From positions 1 through 26,191 of IMG/VR virus record IMGVR_UViG_3300032073_000209: DNA of 26,191 nucleotides. One strand, written 5' to 3'. This document shows, piece after piece, positions 15,475-21,705 of this stretch (the first letter of the stretch is position 1; each line of letters begins with the position of its first letter). Under the pieces are notes generated by a model that searched no databases, was not told the origin of the DNA, and was given only the letters and a program-made list of their open reading frames with translations. Origin of the DNA: a virus. Position numbers and translations under genes: made by a program.

Positions 15475-15505
15475 TCTACCACTGTTAAGACTTGGGCTAC
15501 GTTAA

Positions 15506-15709
15506 TCAGAACCTGCCGCCAACGACTGCTGGCACAAGTTTTACTTCATCGACAGTTTCCCAATTGACATCTGAGATGTTTTCACGGATTACCATGTCTC
15601 CATCTACAAATATCCAATGTGTAGGGTGGTCATTGATTTGGTCAATCACCTCTACTTGTCCCACTGTCATGTCTGTGTGTCCTGTTTCATTTACTATTAC
15701 CAATTTCAT
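15506..15709 (-). CDS. Candidate ubiquitin-fold protein ending in VVGGRF
   Basis: The 67-residue protein follows the order of a beta-grasp domain. An initial hairpin (MKLVIVNETGHTDMTV) is followed by a short helix (GQVEVIDQIND), strands HWIFVDGDMVI and a final strand DEVKLVPAVVGG. The C-terminus is GG at 64-65 plus Arg-Phe, so the diglycine would need trimming as in ubiquitin precursors. The VPxVxGG ending also recalls the Ub-like tail assembly protein I of phages. The window also encodes a JAMM protease and an E1-like enzyme, which would process and adenylate it. The alternative is an unrelated small beta protein. The ATG follows GGAGGAAT. Confidence 0.5.
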   Translation of the reverse strand: MKLVIVNETGHTDMTVGQVEVIDQINDHPTHWIFVDGDMVIRENISDVNWETVDEVKLVPAVVGGRF

Positions 15710-15726
15710 TTTTTATTCCTCCATTT

Positions 15727-15945
15727 TTATTCAGTTTTTGCTCTTGTTATTTCTTGAATTCGACCAGTCAAGATGTTGATGGTCTTCTCGTAGTGGTTAC
15801 ACAGACCAATGTAATTGTTGGCCGTGTTCACTAGAGTCTGAATGTTCGCATTGTTCTGAACGAGCAACTGCTCAAGTTCTTCGATACGAGCATCCTTCTC
15901 GTCTTCTTTCTTTTCTGTCTTCTTCGTTTCATTCTTTTTTGTCAT
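15727..15945 (-). CDS. Small coiled-coil protein (72 aa)
   Basis: The protein has a lysine/glutamate-rich N-terminus (KKNETKKTEKKEDEKD) and then heptad-like helix IEELEQLLVQNNANIQTLV continuing to INILTGRIQEI. A coiled-coil dimer or trimer is likely. The ATG overlaps the TAA of the previous gene. Function unknown; such proteins often serve as scaffolds. Confidence 0.7.
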   Translation of the reverse strand: MTKKNETKKTEKKEDEKDARIEELEQLLVQNNANIQTLVNTANNYIGLCNHYEKTINILTGRIQEITRAKTE

Positions 15946-17072
15946 TATTTTTCCTCCTTTAATTCGTCTATCAACTTCGATACATTTCCTCTAGTTAAAG
16001 ATTTAATTTCTCCATCGTAGCCCAAAGCCCGCAGGTAGTTCACCTGACGTTCAGTTGGCTTATCATTATAGCGATTGATTATCTTCATCAAACTCTCTAA
16101 TTGTCTCTCGGTTAATTCTTTCTTCCCACGAACACGAATCTCCATGTCGTGTAAGAATCTACTTTCCCACTGATTGCTCGCTATGTCCTTACTGAACATT
16201 GGGATATCATAGAAATCACAACCATCTCTGAGTTCGGCAAGTCTCTGTTCTTCTAACATTGCCTCTCTTATTTTCTGTTGCTCTTCCCACTCAAGTTTCT
16301 TCTTGATTTGGTTCTCAATCTTGTTGTCCTCTTCAAGCACTTGTGTCTTGTAATGATTTAATCTGATTGAGAACAGAGTCAAATCGTTCAACAATCTCTC
16401 ATTGGGATATCCCTTCGTGTTTATCTGAGCCTTCGGGTTGTCGGGATGATTCCATCGCCAAACGATAGAACTCATCTTGTAGTCCTCCATCCCATAATCA
16501 CCACTTGACTTCTTCCTCAACTTAGTCTCAGGAACACTGATGCCCAACTTAGAATCATACACGTACTTTCCAGTATAATGCACGTTCACTCTTAGGTCAA
16601 GTTCCTTAACTTCATTGAATGTCAACTCAAACTCTTCACCGTTTTCATTCCACCAAGCAGTTGCCATCATTGTGCCAACCTTGGTCTTAATCCATTCTTC
16701 AATCATCTCTTCTGTGATAGCATTCTCATCAATACCCATCTCATCCTTGATAGCACGAAGAACCATGTAGGAGTTTATGTGGTCTGAACCAACACAATCC
16801 CTGTGTCCTGTCTCTGTGTTCTCTATCTCAAAGTGATAGACAATCGAATGGGAACAAAGGCACTTGTTAGGATGTTCCGAAGCCCAAGCAGGTCTTGGAG
16901 TACCAATACCCTGCCACCAAACTTCTCCTGTTGCCTTCCACTCATACTTGGCATTATCATAGTTATCAGCGATTGAAAGTGAGGTCATCTCTCTCTTGAG
17001 AATCTTATCCCATCTTCCCTCGCCAAGAGTTCTCTTAGCATTCTTCATTACATATTCTACATTATCATTCAT
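15945..17072 (-). CDS. Phage-type zinc-domain protein with C-terminal DUF3072-like motif
   Basis: The start at ATG 17072 (MNDNVEYVMKNA) has GGGTGA upstream. An N-terminal zinc-like module has CLCSHSIVYHFEIENTETGH then CVGSDHINSYM. It follows the pattern C-x-C-x-H ... (I/V)GS-x-x-I seen in many phage proteins of unknown role. A central coiled coil is rich in Glu/Lys (IKKKLEWEEQQKIREAMLEE). The end, TERQVNYLRALGYDGE then LTRGNVSKLIDEL, matches a short helical motif common in phage and bacterial proteins. Length 375 aa. The combination suggests a nucleic-acid-associated protein; no catalytic motif is seen. Confidence 0.75.
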   Translation of the reverse strand: MNDNVEYVMKNAKRTLGEGRWDKILKREMTSLSIADNYDNAKYEWKATGEVWWQGIGTPRPAWASEHPNKCLCSHSIVYHFEIENTETGHRDCVGSDHINSYMVLRAIKDEMGIDENAITEEMIEEWIKTKVGTMMATAWWNENGEEFELTFNEVKELDLRVNVHYTGKYVYDSKLGISVPETKLRKKSSGDYGMEDYKMSSIVWRWNHPDNPKAQINTKGYPNERLLNDLTLFSIRLNHYKTQVLEEDNKIENQIKKKLEWEEQQKIREAMLEEQRLAELRDGCDFYDIPMFSKDIASNQWESRFLHDMEIRVRGKKELTERQLESLMKIINRYNDKPTERQVNYLRALGYDGEIKSLTRGNVSKLIDELKEEK

Positions 17073-17076
17073 ATTA

Positions 17077-17196
17077 TTATTCACCCACATACGATTTCTT
17101 ACTACAAGCCTTGCAGAAGATTCCCTTACCAGTGTAAGACTTCCACAAGACTGTCATTTTGTTGCAGTTAGCACATCTACCAACTTCCTTACTCAT
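17077..17196 (-). CDS. 39-aa zinc-ribbon mini-protein
   Basis: The product starts MSKEVGRCANCNKMTVLW and has a second pair CKAC after a hairpin (SYTGKGIFCKACS). It is thus a complete four-cysteine zinc ribbon with almost nothing else. The ATG overlaps the stop of the preceding gene, and the stop lies just before the start of the next, so packing is perfect. Such mini-ribbons can bind RNA polymerase, ribosomes or DNA. Confidence 0.7.
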   Translation of the reverse strand: MSKEVGRCANCNKMTVLWKSYTGKGIFCKACSKKSYVGE

Positions 17197-17449
17197 TTTC
17201 TTCACTCTGTTCAATATCCATCAACTCGTCTCTTCTTACTTCCATTAGATGTCCATACAGTAGTTCGTTTATCTTCTCAAACAAAGCCTCTGCACATCCA
17301 CCGATTGTCTTACGATGCAATGACATCCAAATCTTGTGCTGGTTGTTCAATACAACCTTCACACCATCACTTTCAGTCATTGTTATCATAATCGGTGGTA
17401 GTTGTCCATCATCTACAAGTCGAAACTCAACTGTTGTTTCTTGCTTCAA
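17189..17449 (-). CDS. Small protein of unknown function (86 aa), TTG start
   Basis: It starts at a TTG that overlaps the TGA of the 55-aa gene; AGAGGGGG lies about 10 nt upstream. The first half is a beta sheet (TTVEFRLVDDG, PPIMITMTESDGVKVVLN). The second half is helical (GGCAEALFEKINELLYGHLM) with an acidic end. No family is recognised. Confidence 0.65.
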   Translation of the reverse strand: MKQETTVEFRLVDDGQLPPIMITMTESDGVKVVLNNQHKIWMSLHRKTIGGCAEALFEKINELLYGHLMEVRRDELMDIEQSEENE

Positions 17450-17613
17450 AATTCATACCCCCTCTTGGTTGCTTCTCTCAACATCATTTGCTGTGTGTCA
17501 AAGTCACATCGAATCCATACTCTGAACCAATGTGATTTGTCTGCAAAGATGTCAGGCGTTCTCTTGCTGTCTTCTTTATTTTGTCTTATTCTTCTTATTA
17601 TTTTTATTATCAT
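17446..17613 (-). CDS. 55-aa basic protein of unknown function
   Basis: This short frame has an ATG overlapping the TGA of the preceding gene (AGATGA) and a stop that overlaps the next start. It begins with a basic amphipathic helix (MIIKIIRRIRQNKEDSK), then an aromatic strand region (SHWFRVWIRCDFDT), and ends with a helix (QQMMLREATKRGYEF). It fills an otherwise empty 160-bp gap, which argues that it is real. Function unknown. Confidence 0.6.
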   Translation of the reverse strand: MIIKIIRRIRQNKEDSKRTPDIFADKSHWFRVWIRCDFDTQQMMLREATKRGYEF

Positions 17614-17870
17614 CTGTTATACCTCCCTCTAAATTCGTTCTTTGCGATGAGAGATAGGATGAACCTACCAAAAGATTTCATCCTTCTCTTCCATCGTCTA
17701 CTGTTTTCATATTCTTTCTCTAGTTCAACTATACTTGAATGGTCATACATTGAAACGAAATCCACCAACTCATCAAAGTCTGCTGGTAGGTTCTCTAGTT
17801 CAAAGTTTGACCAAAATAACCAGTCAATACTAGAGTAGAAGTTCTTCTGCTCTTTCATTATCATTTTCAT
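17610..17870 (-). CDS. Small protein of unknown function (86 aa)
   Basis: The chosen start is the ATGAAAATG at 17870, with GGAG seven bases upstream. In-frame ATGs just upstream (MEM) are possible. The first part is acidic and aromatic (IDWLFWSNFELENLPADFDEL) and the last part is basic (NSRRWKRRMKSFGRF, EFRGRYNR). It overlaps the zinc-finger gene upstream by about 40 nt. No family is recognised. Confidence 0.65.
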   Translation of the reverse strand: MKMIMKEQKNFYSSIDWLFWSNFELENLPADFDELVDFVSMYDHSSIVELEKEYENSRRWKRRMKSFGRFILSLIAKNEFRGRYNR

Positions 17871-18267
17871 ATTCATCTCCATTATTCCAAATTTTGAACC
17901 TAGCAATCATTTGGTCTAGGTTCTTCTGTGTGGTAGTTGTCATAAACTTGTTACTTCCCTTAAGGAAGATTACCACGCTATACACAACATCCGTGTAATT
18001 CTGTTTATCCCACAAATCTAGTAGTGGGTCTCCGACCTTCAATCTCTTCCAAGAAAAGCCCTCAATCTGAGAAATCGAGACTATGCCATTCTGAAATCTG
18101 ACATATCCTTTCATTCTAATTTCTCCTTCTGATTCAGGAATACCGTGTCTGTCTAAGAAAGAAAAGTAGTCTTCTTCTAAAACACACAGGCACTGTTCCG
18201 TCTCTTTCTCACCATCTGCGGTTTGTAAAACTGCCGTTCCGCTTCCGTTACATATTCTACATGTCAT
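17830..18267 (-). CDS. Protein with DnaJ-type zinc knuckle (145 aa)
   Basis: It starts MTCRICNGSGTAVLQ, a CxxCxGxG knuckle as in DnaJ, paired with CLC about 20 residues later, which would give one zinc site. The rest has beta strands (KGYVRFQNGIVSISQIEG) and a short region YSVVIFLKGSNKFM. The start overlaps the end of the preceding gene. A protein- or RNA-binding adaptor is likely; the specific function is unknown. Confidence 0.7.
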   Translation of the reverse strand: MTCRICNGSGTAVLQTADGEKETEQCLCVLEEDYFSFLDRHGIPESEGEIRMKGYVRFQNGIVSISQIEGFSWKRLKVGDPLLDLWDKQNYTDVVYSVVIFLKGSNKFMTTTTQKNLDQMIARFKIWNNGDEYENDNERAEELLL

Positions 18268-18857
18268 ACTGTCATCCCCTGCAATATTTGGGTTATCTTC
18301 TGCTGAACTCTATCGTTCTCCTTCTCAATCTCAAAGGACATCTTGAGATAATGGTCTTGCGGCCACCACTCAGGTTCTTGTGTCTTCCAAGACGATATTC
18401 TCCACTTGCCCTGCAAGTAGTAGTGTCTGTAAGAACGAACTGCGAAATCGAACCCGTTCTCATGTGATTCTCTAGTGATGCGATACCTGTCTGACATAGC
18501 AATGCCAAAAGGTGTCAAACCAGTTGCAGGTAACATACCCTCAACTTGATTGAAGACATTCGCATATTCCTCAAGCGTCTCTTCGACCTTGTGCTTGCGA
18601 CCATATCTAACAGTATACTCCTTGCACAGTGCTAGGCAGTGCGCTCTGAGCCACTGATAGTTCTGTGAAGTCTGCCTCGCCCAAATAGTGCAAGGATGAT
18701 TCAGCATCACAGGTCTGTAAGGTGCATCTTCGATACCGAGATGAGTAACGATAGTAGACATCATCTGCATACTCTCGGTTGGCATCTTGATTACGTGTGA
18801 ATCCATCATCATCTGTGCTGATGTCTTGGGACTCATATCCAATGCGAAAATATTCAT
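18264..18857 (-). CDS. Conserved phage protein of the 'MNIFxLDxxP-HVxKM' type
   Basis: The 197-residue protein begins MNIFALDMSPKTSAQMMM and then DSHVIKMPTESMQMM. This N-terminal pattern (M-x-I-F-x-L-D ... H-V-x-K-M-x-x-E) recurs in hypothetical proteins of many marine phages. Further on are NHPCTIWARQTSQNYQWL, GLTPFGIAMSD and a C-terminal SYRHYYLQGKWRISSW region. The conserved D, H, K and E could form an active site, but the function is not established. The ATG follows GAGGTGAGG. It is part of the zinc-finger gene cluster. Confidence 0.8.
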   Translation of the reverse strand: MNIFALDMSPKTSAQMMMDSHVIKMPTESMQMMSTIVTHLGIEDAPYRPVMLNHPCTIWARQTSQNYQWLRAHCLALCKEYTVRYGRKHKVEETLEEYANVFNQVEGMLPATGLTPFGIAMSDRYRITRESHENGFDFAVRSYRHYYLQGKWRISSWKTQEPEWWPQDHYLKMSFEIEKENDRVQQKITQILQGMTV

Positions 18858-19282
18858 TCTTCCTCACCTCTTAGACTAGTTCTAATTCTCTTCACGATAA
18901 TTGAATCTACTCTATTCTTGAAGAAACTGGTTCTCATCTCTTCCCTCAAGACTGCTCTCACAATCTTCTTGTTGGAAGTAATGCTATCGATTATCTTCTC
19001 AAGCCTCTCGACTTTTGCTTCTAAATCCGCAATCTTCTTTCTCTCGATATTCTCAACGTTCATCTTATGCATCACCCATTGACGCATACTGTCGTTGTTG
19101 CCACCTTGAGCATACTTGTTTGTGCTTTTCACCAGTGGTGTGTGACCCTCTAGATGACTATTCCTTTGATAGTTACCTATGTGTTTCTCACAATACTTCT
19201 GCTGGCTATTACGGCTAGTGTAAGCCGCATTGCACTTATGTCCGTCTTCTAATTTATATTCGCATCTTCTTGTCATTTTCAT
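18854..19282 (-). CDS. Zinc-binding N-terminus plus coiled-coil protein (142 aa)
   Basis: The N-terminal 35 residues contain C7, C17, C31 and H34 (RRCEYK, HKCNAAY, KYCEKHIG), a compact CCCH site. A coiled coil follows (IERKKIADLEAKVERLEKII) and then a basic region (REEMRTSFFKNRVDSIIVKRIRTSL). It starts ATGAAAATG after TAGGTG. This is the first solid gene downstream of a 400-bp stretch without good frames, so a promoter may lie in the A/T-rich sequence at 19290-19320. It is probably a nucleic-acid-binding oligomer. Confidence 0.7.
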   Translation of the reverse strand: MKMTRRCEYKLEDGHKCNAAYTSRNSQQKYCEKHIGNYQRNSHLEGHTPLVKSTNKYAQGGNNDSMRQWVMHKMNVENIERKKIADLEAKVERLEKIIDSITSNKKIVRAVLREEMRTSFFKNRVDSIIVKRIRTSLRGEEE

Positions 19283-19690
19283 TTTTATTCACCTATTATT
19301 TTTATTATTATTAGGAATCTAATAGTAGAGAAAGGTCTTGACCACCACAGTCTCAGTCGCTAGGAGAACACAAACTAAACCCAGTATGGCTTGTTGTTCA
19401 AAATGTTAGCGTTTGACCTTTTTTATTCACGACAAAACTCTACTCACCCTGTCGGGGTAGGAGTGTGATAGCAGGGGAATGCAATGTTGAAGTGAGTTGT
19501 TGGCATACAACGTTAACACTACTGTTATTGATTCTGCATTTTTACCACAGTAAACCTGCTGTTTGAATTGATGAGGGGAAGGATAGGTGCTATGCCCATC
19601 ATTCGGAGTTGGGAACTACAACCGGGAAGGTTGCCTCGATGTTACTTACGACCCTTGTTATCCTGCTTCATATTTTATACCGGGAAGCCG
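19283..19690. other. About 400 bp without a convincing gene
   Basis: Only frames under 26 codons are found on either strand, and they lack good start sites. Several short stems are visible: CACCCTGTCGGGGTAGG near 19447, GTTGGGAACTACAAC and AACCGGGAAGGTT near 19610-19636. A run of six T lies near 19419 (plus strand), and A/T-rich sequence lies near 19290-19320. It may encode a structured RNA or a long leader of the minus-strand operon. No tRNA, SRP RNA or RNase P RNA hallmarks were recognised. Confidence 0.4.
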
Positions 19691-19768
19691 CTACTCACGT
19701 TCCATGTAAGTGCGAACAAGTTCGGATGGATTTGACACACCGCTTCTCCTAAGAGTGCAGTGAACCAT
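19691..19768 (-). CDS. Possible 25-aa micro-protein
   Basis: The ATG has AGGAG ten bases upstream. The frame starts MVHCTLRRSGVSNPSELV and ends RTYMERE, with normal-looking composition. It follows the 35-aa micro-ORF at 19815-19922. Without comparison it cannot be told from chance. Confidence 0.3.
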   Translation of the reverse strand: MVHCTLRRSGVSNPSELVRTYMERE

Positions 19769-19814
19769 CGTCAGTCTGCTCCTATATCTTCAATCCTTAT
19801 TATTACTAAACCCT

Positions 19815-19922
19815 CTATCTCACGACTCGACTTTTCATACTCTCGATAAACCAACCGCTAAGTTCGTCTACCTCAAAGGTGAAGGCTAATCCACCTGAAC
19901 AATCATTGTCTCCCTGAGCCAT
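19815..19922 (-). CDS. Possible 35-aa small protein
   Basis: The frame starts 13 nt after the stop of the NMAD1-like gene at ATATGGCTC. The product, with GGLAFTFEVDELSGWFIESM in the middle, looks protein-like, with alternating hydrophobics and an aromatic helix. The nearest SD-like AGGAGA is about 21 nt upstream, inside the previous gene, so initiation is weakly supported. The role is unknown. Confidence 0.42.
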   Translation of the reverse strand: MAQGDNDCSGGLAFTFEVDELSGWFIESMKSRVVR

Positions 19923-19935
19923 ATGTGAGTGTGTT

Positions 19936-20280
19936 TTACTTTCTCCTGTAAACTAGGAGAAGTGTCAGATAACCTATCAAGTCCTTGATGATATCATCAT
20001 CTGATTCTAGTGAGTCATTACCGAGAACAAGCCTGTTCAACTTGTCATCGATTCTGACTTTGATTTGCTCATCAGTTGGTGCAGAGGAGAAATACCTCTT
20101 CGGGTCTAAGACCGAATCACCATACTGGTTGTTCTTCTGAAGAACTAATGTCTTCATCTCGTCAAACACTTCAGCAATCAATTTCTGATTCTGAACCAGT
20201 GTTGGTTGAATTGCCTCATTGTGTTTCCTTTGCGTTGTCTTGCTATCGTATTGTTTTGCTTTACTAAATCCGTCTGTCAT
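19936..20280 (-). CDS. NMAD1/DUF1599-like nucleotide-modification-associated protein
   Basis: The 114-residue protein contains VLQKNNQYGDSVLDP, then IKVRIDDKLNRLVLG, then ESDDDIIKDLIGYLTLLLVY. This is the pattern of the all-alpha DUF1599/NMAD1 family (KN-x-x-YG ... R-x-x-DK-x-x-R ... E-x-x-x-D-x-x-x-D-x-x-GY). The fold is related to MazG-type NTP pyrophosphohydrolases, and members occur in phages near nucleotide metabolism or modification genes. The start at 20280 (MTDGFSK) has GGAGAG upstream; an earlier ATG at 20313 is less likely. It is the first gene of the minus-strand block and is probably transcribed from the divergent region. Confidence 0.75.
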   Translation of the reverse strand: MTDGFSKAKQYDSKTTQRKHNEAIQPTLVQNQKLIAEVFDEMKTLVLQKNNQYGDSVLDPKRYFSSAPTDEQIKVRIDDKLNRLVLGNDSLESDDDIIKDLIGYLTLLLVYRRK

Positions 20281-20330
20281 ATTATTCTCTCCGAGTTGTC
20301 TGAACTTCTTCATGTTTTTTGTTTTTCACT

Positions 20331-20352
20331 ATTTTACACCACTATGTAAAAT
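20331..20352. repeat. Inverted repeat ATTTTACA-N6-TGTAAAAT
   Basis: The perfect 8-bp arms lie 51 nt upstream of the NMAD1-like start codon, so this may be an operator or may include the minus-strand promoter. Confidence 0.55.
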
Positions 20353-20631
20353 TGAATATCTTCGCAGTACAACGTTTTCATTTGGTTTTTCAATTTTTCA
20401 TATTTTTCACCCCCTCAAGAGAGAAGGAGTAGTAGTAGATATGATGACATATAGTAGTAGTATAAGATAGTGAAATATATGAAATATTAAAATAATAATT
20501 AAAATCATTGATTTTATACCCTTTAGACTACTTTTTGATTTTTCACCCTGACTGAAAAATACTGAAAAATACAATTTCAATCAGAAAAAGGTGAACAACT
20601 ATCATATTACATATGAGAAATATCACATGTC

Positions 20632-20647
20632 ATATGTATATACATAT
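20632..20647. repeat. Perfect 16-bp AT-rich palindrome
   Basis: ATATGTATATACATAT equals its own reverse complement. It sits in a longer CATATG/ATATATG-rich stretch (20611-20668). It may be a DNA-unwinding element or protein site. Confidence 0.55.
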
Positions 20648-20890
20648 ATGATATATGTTATACATATAGGAGACCGATTCTAGAACCAATCGAGGGTCAT
20701 CTGATTGAGGTAGATAGAAATAACTACCAAAGACAACCGATTAGTTAAGAATAGTCTAAGAAACGCTTGTGCAAAAAGGAGTAGAACTCCCAATATCACA
20801 ACACTGTTCAGCGCACCCATATATGTGTCTCAACCCTATTAAAGAAATATCCACCCCTAGTGGTCGCCCCAAAACACCTGCGCCTCACTT

Positions 20891-20916
20891 CTTACCATAT
20901 GGTGTGACGCTTTGCT
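20891..20916 (+). repeat. Palindromic promoter element, copy 1
   Basis: The core is TTACCATATGGT with right arm GCTTTGCTGG. The left arm is degenerate. It lies upstream of the first rightward gene, with the core centre 54 nt before the ATG. Confidence 0.75.
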
Positions 20917-20952
20917 GGCATATCCTATCAATGGTTGAGAAACCCTACTGAC
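20917..20952 (+). promoter_or_regulatory. Conserved promoter-like segment after palindrome copy 1
   Basis: The segment contains TATCCTATCAATGGTTGAGA at about -34 to -15 from the ATG at 20953. The same order, CCTAT then (G/C)(T/C)TTGAG, recurs after copies 5 and 6. It is at the right place for an archaeal TATA/BRE of a leaderless transcript. Confidence 0.5.
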
Positions 20953-21348
20953 ATGCCACTAATAGTAGGAATAGAGAACGGAATAGAGAAAGGCTTCCAT
21001 GAAGTTGAGATACAGTTGGTTAACGGATTAGGATTTGGTCTGTTAGCACAGAATGCAGGTGTTGGAAGTATGAGTGTTAGATATGGGGGAGTGAAAATCA
21101 CCCCTGAAGAGTTCAGACGTAGAATGTTACTCTGCAACTTCGCTAACGAGATATACGACATGGGAAGGTTCTATGATACAATGACCCTTGAGTTCTGTCA
21201 GAGATTGAAGGATGCCGATTGGTCATGCAATGTCTCAACATACGACAAGAGGAAGTTTAACACGGAATACAAGAACTGGTTAGTTAGACTTCAGGAGTTG
21301 GAGTTCAGTGCTTTTGAGAGAAAGATGCAGGAAAGAGGTGAAGAATAA
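20953..21348 (+). CDS. Protein of unknown function, first gene of rightward block (131 aa)
   Basis: The start at 20953 (MPLIVGIENGIEKG) is chosen because it sits at the fixed distance from the palindrome and promoter segment; an upstream ATG lies inside the conserved segment. The N-terminal half is a beta sheet (FHEVEIQLVNGLGFGLLA, SMSVRYGGVKI). The second half is helical (EFRRRMLLCNFANEIYDMGRF). The end is acidic and leads directly into the next gene (1 nt apart). No family is recognised. Confidence 0.75.
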   Translation: MPLIVGIENGIEKGFHEVEIQLVNGLGFGLLAQNAGVGSMSVRYGGVKITPEEFRRRMLLCNFANEIYDMGRFYDTMTLEFCQRLKDADWSCNVSTYDKRKFNTEYKNWLVRLQELEFSAFERKMQERGEE

Positions 21349-21474
21349 ATGGAATACGATATGAATTGTGAAGGATGTAAGAAAGAAGTGATAATTACAG
21401 GTGCATACTTGGGTCTGATTGAGGATGCATGGTGTGAAGACTGTGGATGGGAAGGTGAGAATCTTGAAGATTGA
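21349..21474 (+). CDS. 41-aa zinc-ribbon mini-protein
   Basis: The ATG follows the previous stop directly (TAAATG), and AGAGGTGAAG lies upstream. The product opens MEYDMNCEGCKKEVII and has a second pair in WCEDCGWEG, a complete zinc ribbon. It ends one base before the next start codon. It is one of several mini-ribbons in the window. Confidence 0.7.
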   Translation: MEYDMNCEGCKKEVIITGAYLGLIEDAWCEDCGWEGENLED

Positions 21475-21475
21475 G

Positions 21476-21646
21476 ATGAAGACATGTGTTATCTGTGGAG
21501 AACCCATCGATATACACTACAAGGAAGATGGAACACCGTATTGGTCAGAAGGACATAATGCAGAACCAGTTGAAATTGGTAGGTGCTGTGATAAGTGTCA
21601 GAATGAGGTTGTCCTACCTGAGAGATTGAGGAGGGCTATGTCATGA
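21476..21646 (+). CDS. Phage-type zinc protein 'CVICGEPI ... GHNAEPV ... CCDKC'
   Basis: The 56-residue protein starts MKTCVICGEPIDIHY, followed by YWSEGHNAEPVEIGRCC and CDKCQNEVVLPERL. The C-x-x-C, GHNAxP and C-C-x-x-C pattern is shared with small proteins of unknown function in many marine phages. It probably binds one zinc ion. The start at 21476 is preferred over an upstream in-frame start because it abuts the preceding stop. It overlaps the next micro-gene. Confidence 0.75.
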   Translation: MKTCVICGEPIDIHYKEDGTPYWSEGHNAEPVEIGRCCDKCQNEVVLPERLRRAMS

Positions 21647-21705
21647 AACTGAAAATGAGGGTTGAAACTGATGAATACGTTTGGGAGTTGTGGGACAATG
21701 AGTAA
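21643..21705 (+). CDS. Possible 20-aa micro-protein
   Basis: The ATG overlaps the TGA of the zinc protein gene (TCATGA). The peptide is MKLKMRVETDEYVWELWDNE, and its stop overlaps the start of the next gene. Coupling at both ends is the main support; it may serve mainly to carry ribosomes to the next start. Confidence 0.45.
   Translation: MKLKMRVETDEYVWELWDNE

Larger units (their letters stand above)
20281..20890. other. AT-rich divergent intergenic region, possible origin and promoters
   Basis: About 650 bp separate the leftward and rightward gene blocks. Visible elements are the inverted repeat ATTTTACA/TGTAAAAT (20331-20338, 20345-20352), the tandem repeat ACTGAAAAAT (20551-20560, 20561-20570), repeated TTTTTCACCC (about 20404 and 20529), AGTAGTAG repeats (20428-20460), and a perfect 16-bp palindrome of alternating purines/pyrimidines (20632-20647). 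The AT content is much higher than in the genes. A divergent gene junction with easily melted DNA and repeats is typical of viral origins and early promoters. No convincing gene is present. Confidence 0.5.

Noticed and set aside
15424-15505. Cobalamin riboswitch before the B12-dependent reductase
   Set aside because: The gap is only about 80 bp and lacks B12-box-like sequence; cobalamin riboswitches are about 200 nt.
16996-17391. Plus-strand ORF of 131 aa
   Set aside because: It overlaps three minus-strand genes with matched stop-start junctions.
19283-19690. tRNA, SRP or RNase P RNA gene
   Set aside because: No T-loop GTTCRA context, acceptor pairing or known conserved blocks were found by eye.
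20769-20951. Plus-strand ORF of 60 aa
   Set aside because: It reads through palindrome copy 1 and the promoter segment and has no SD.
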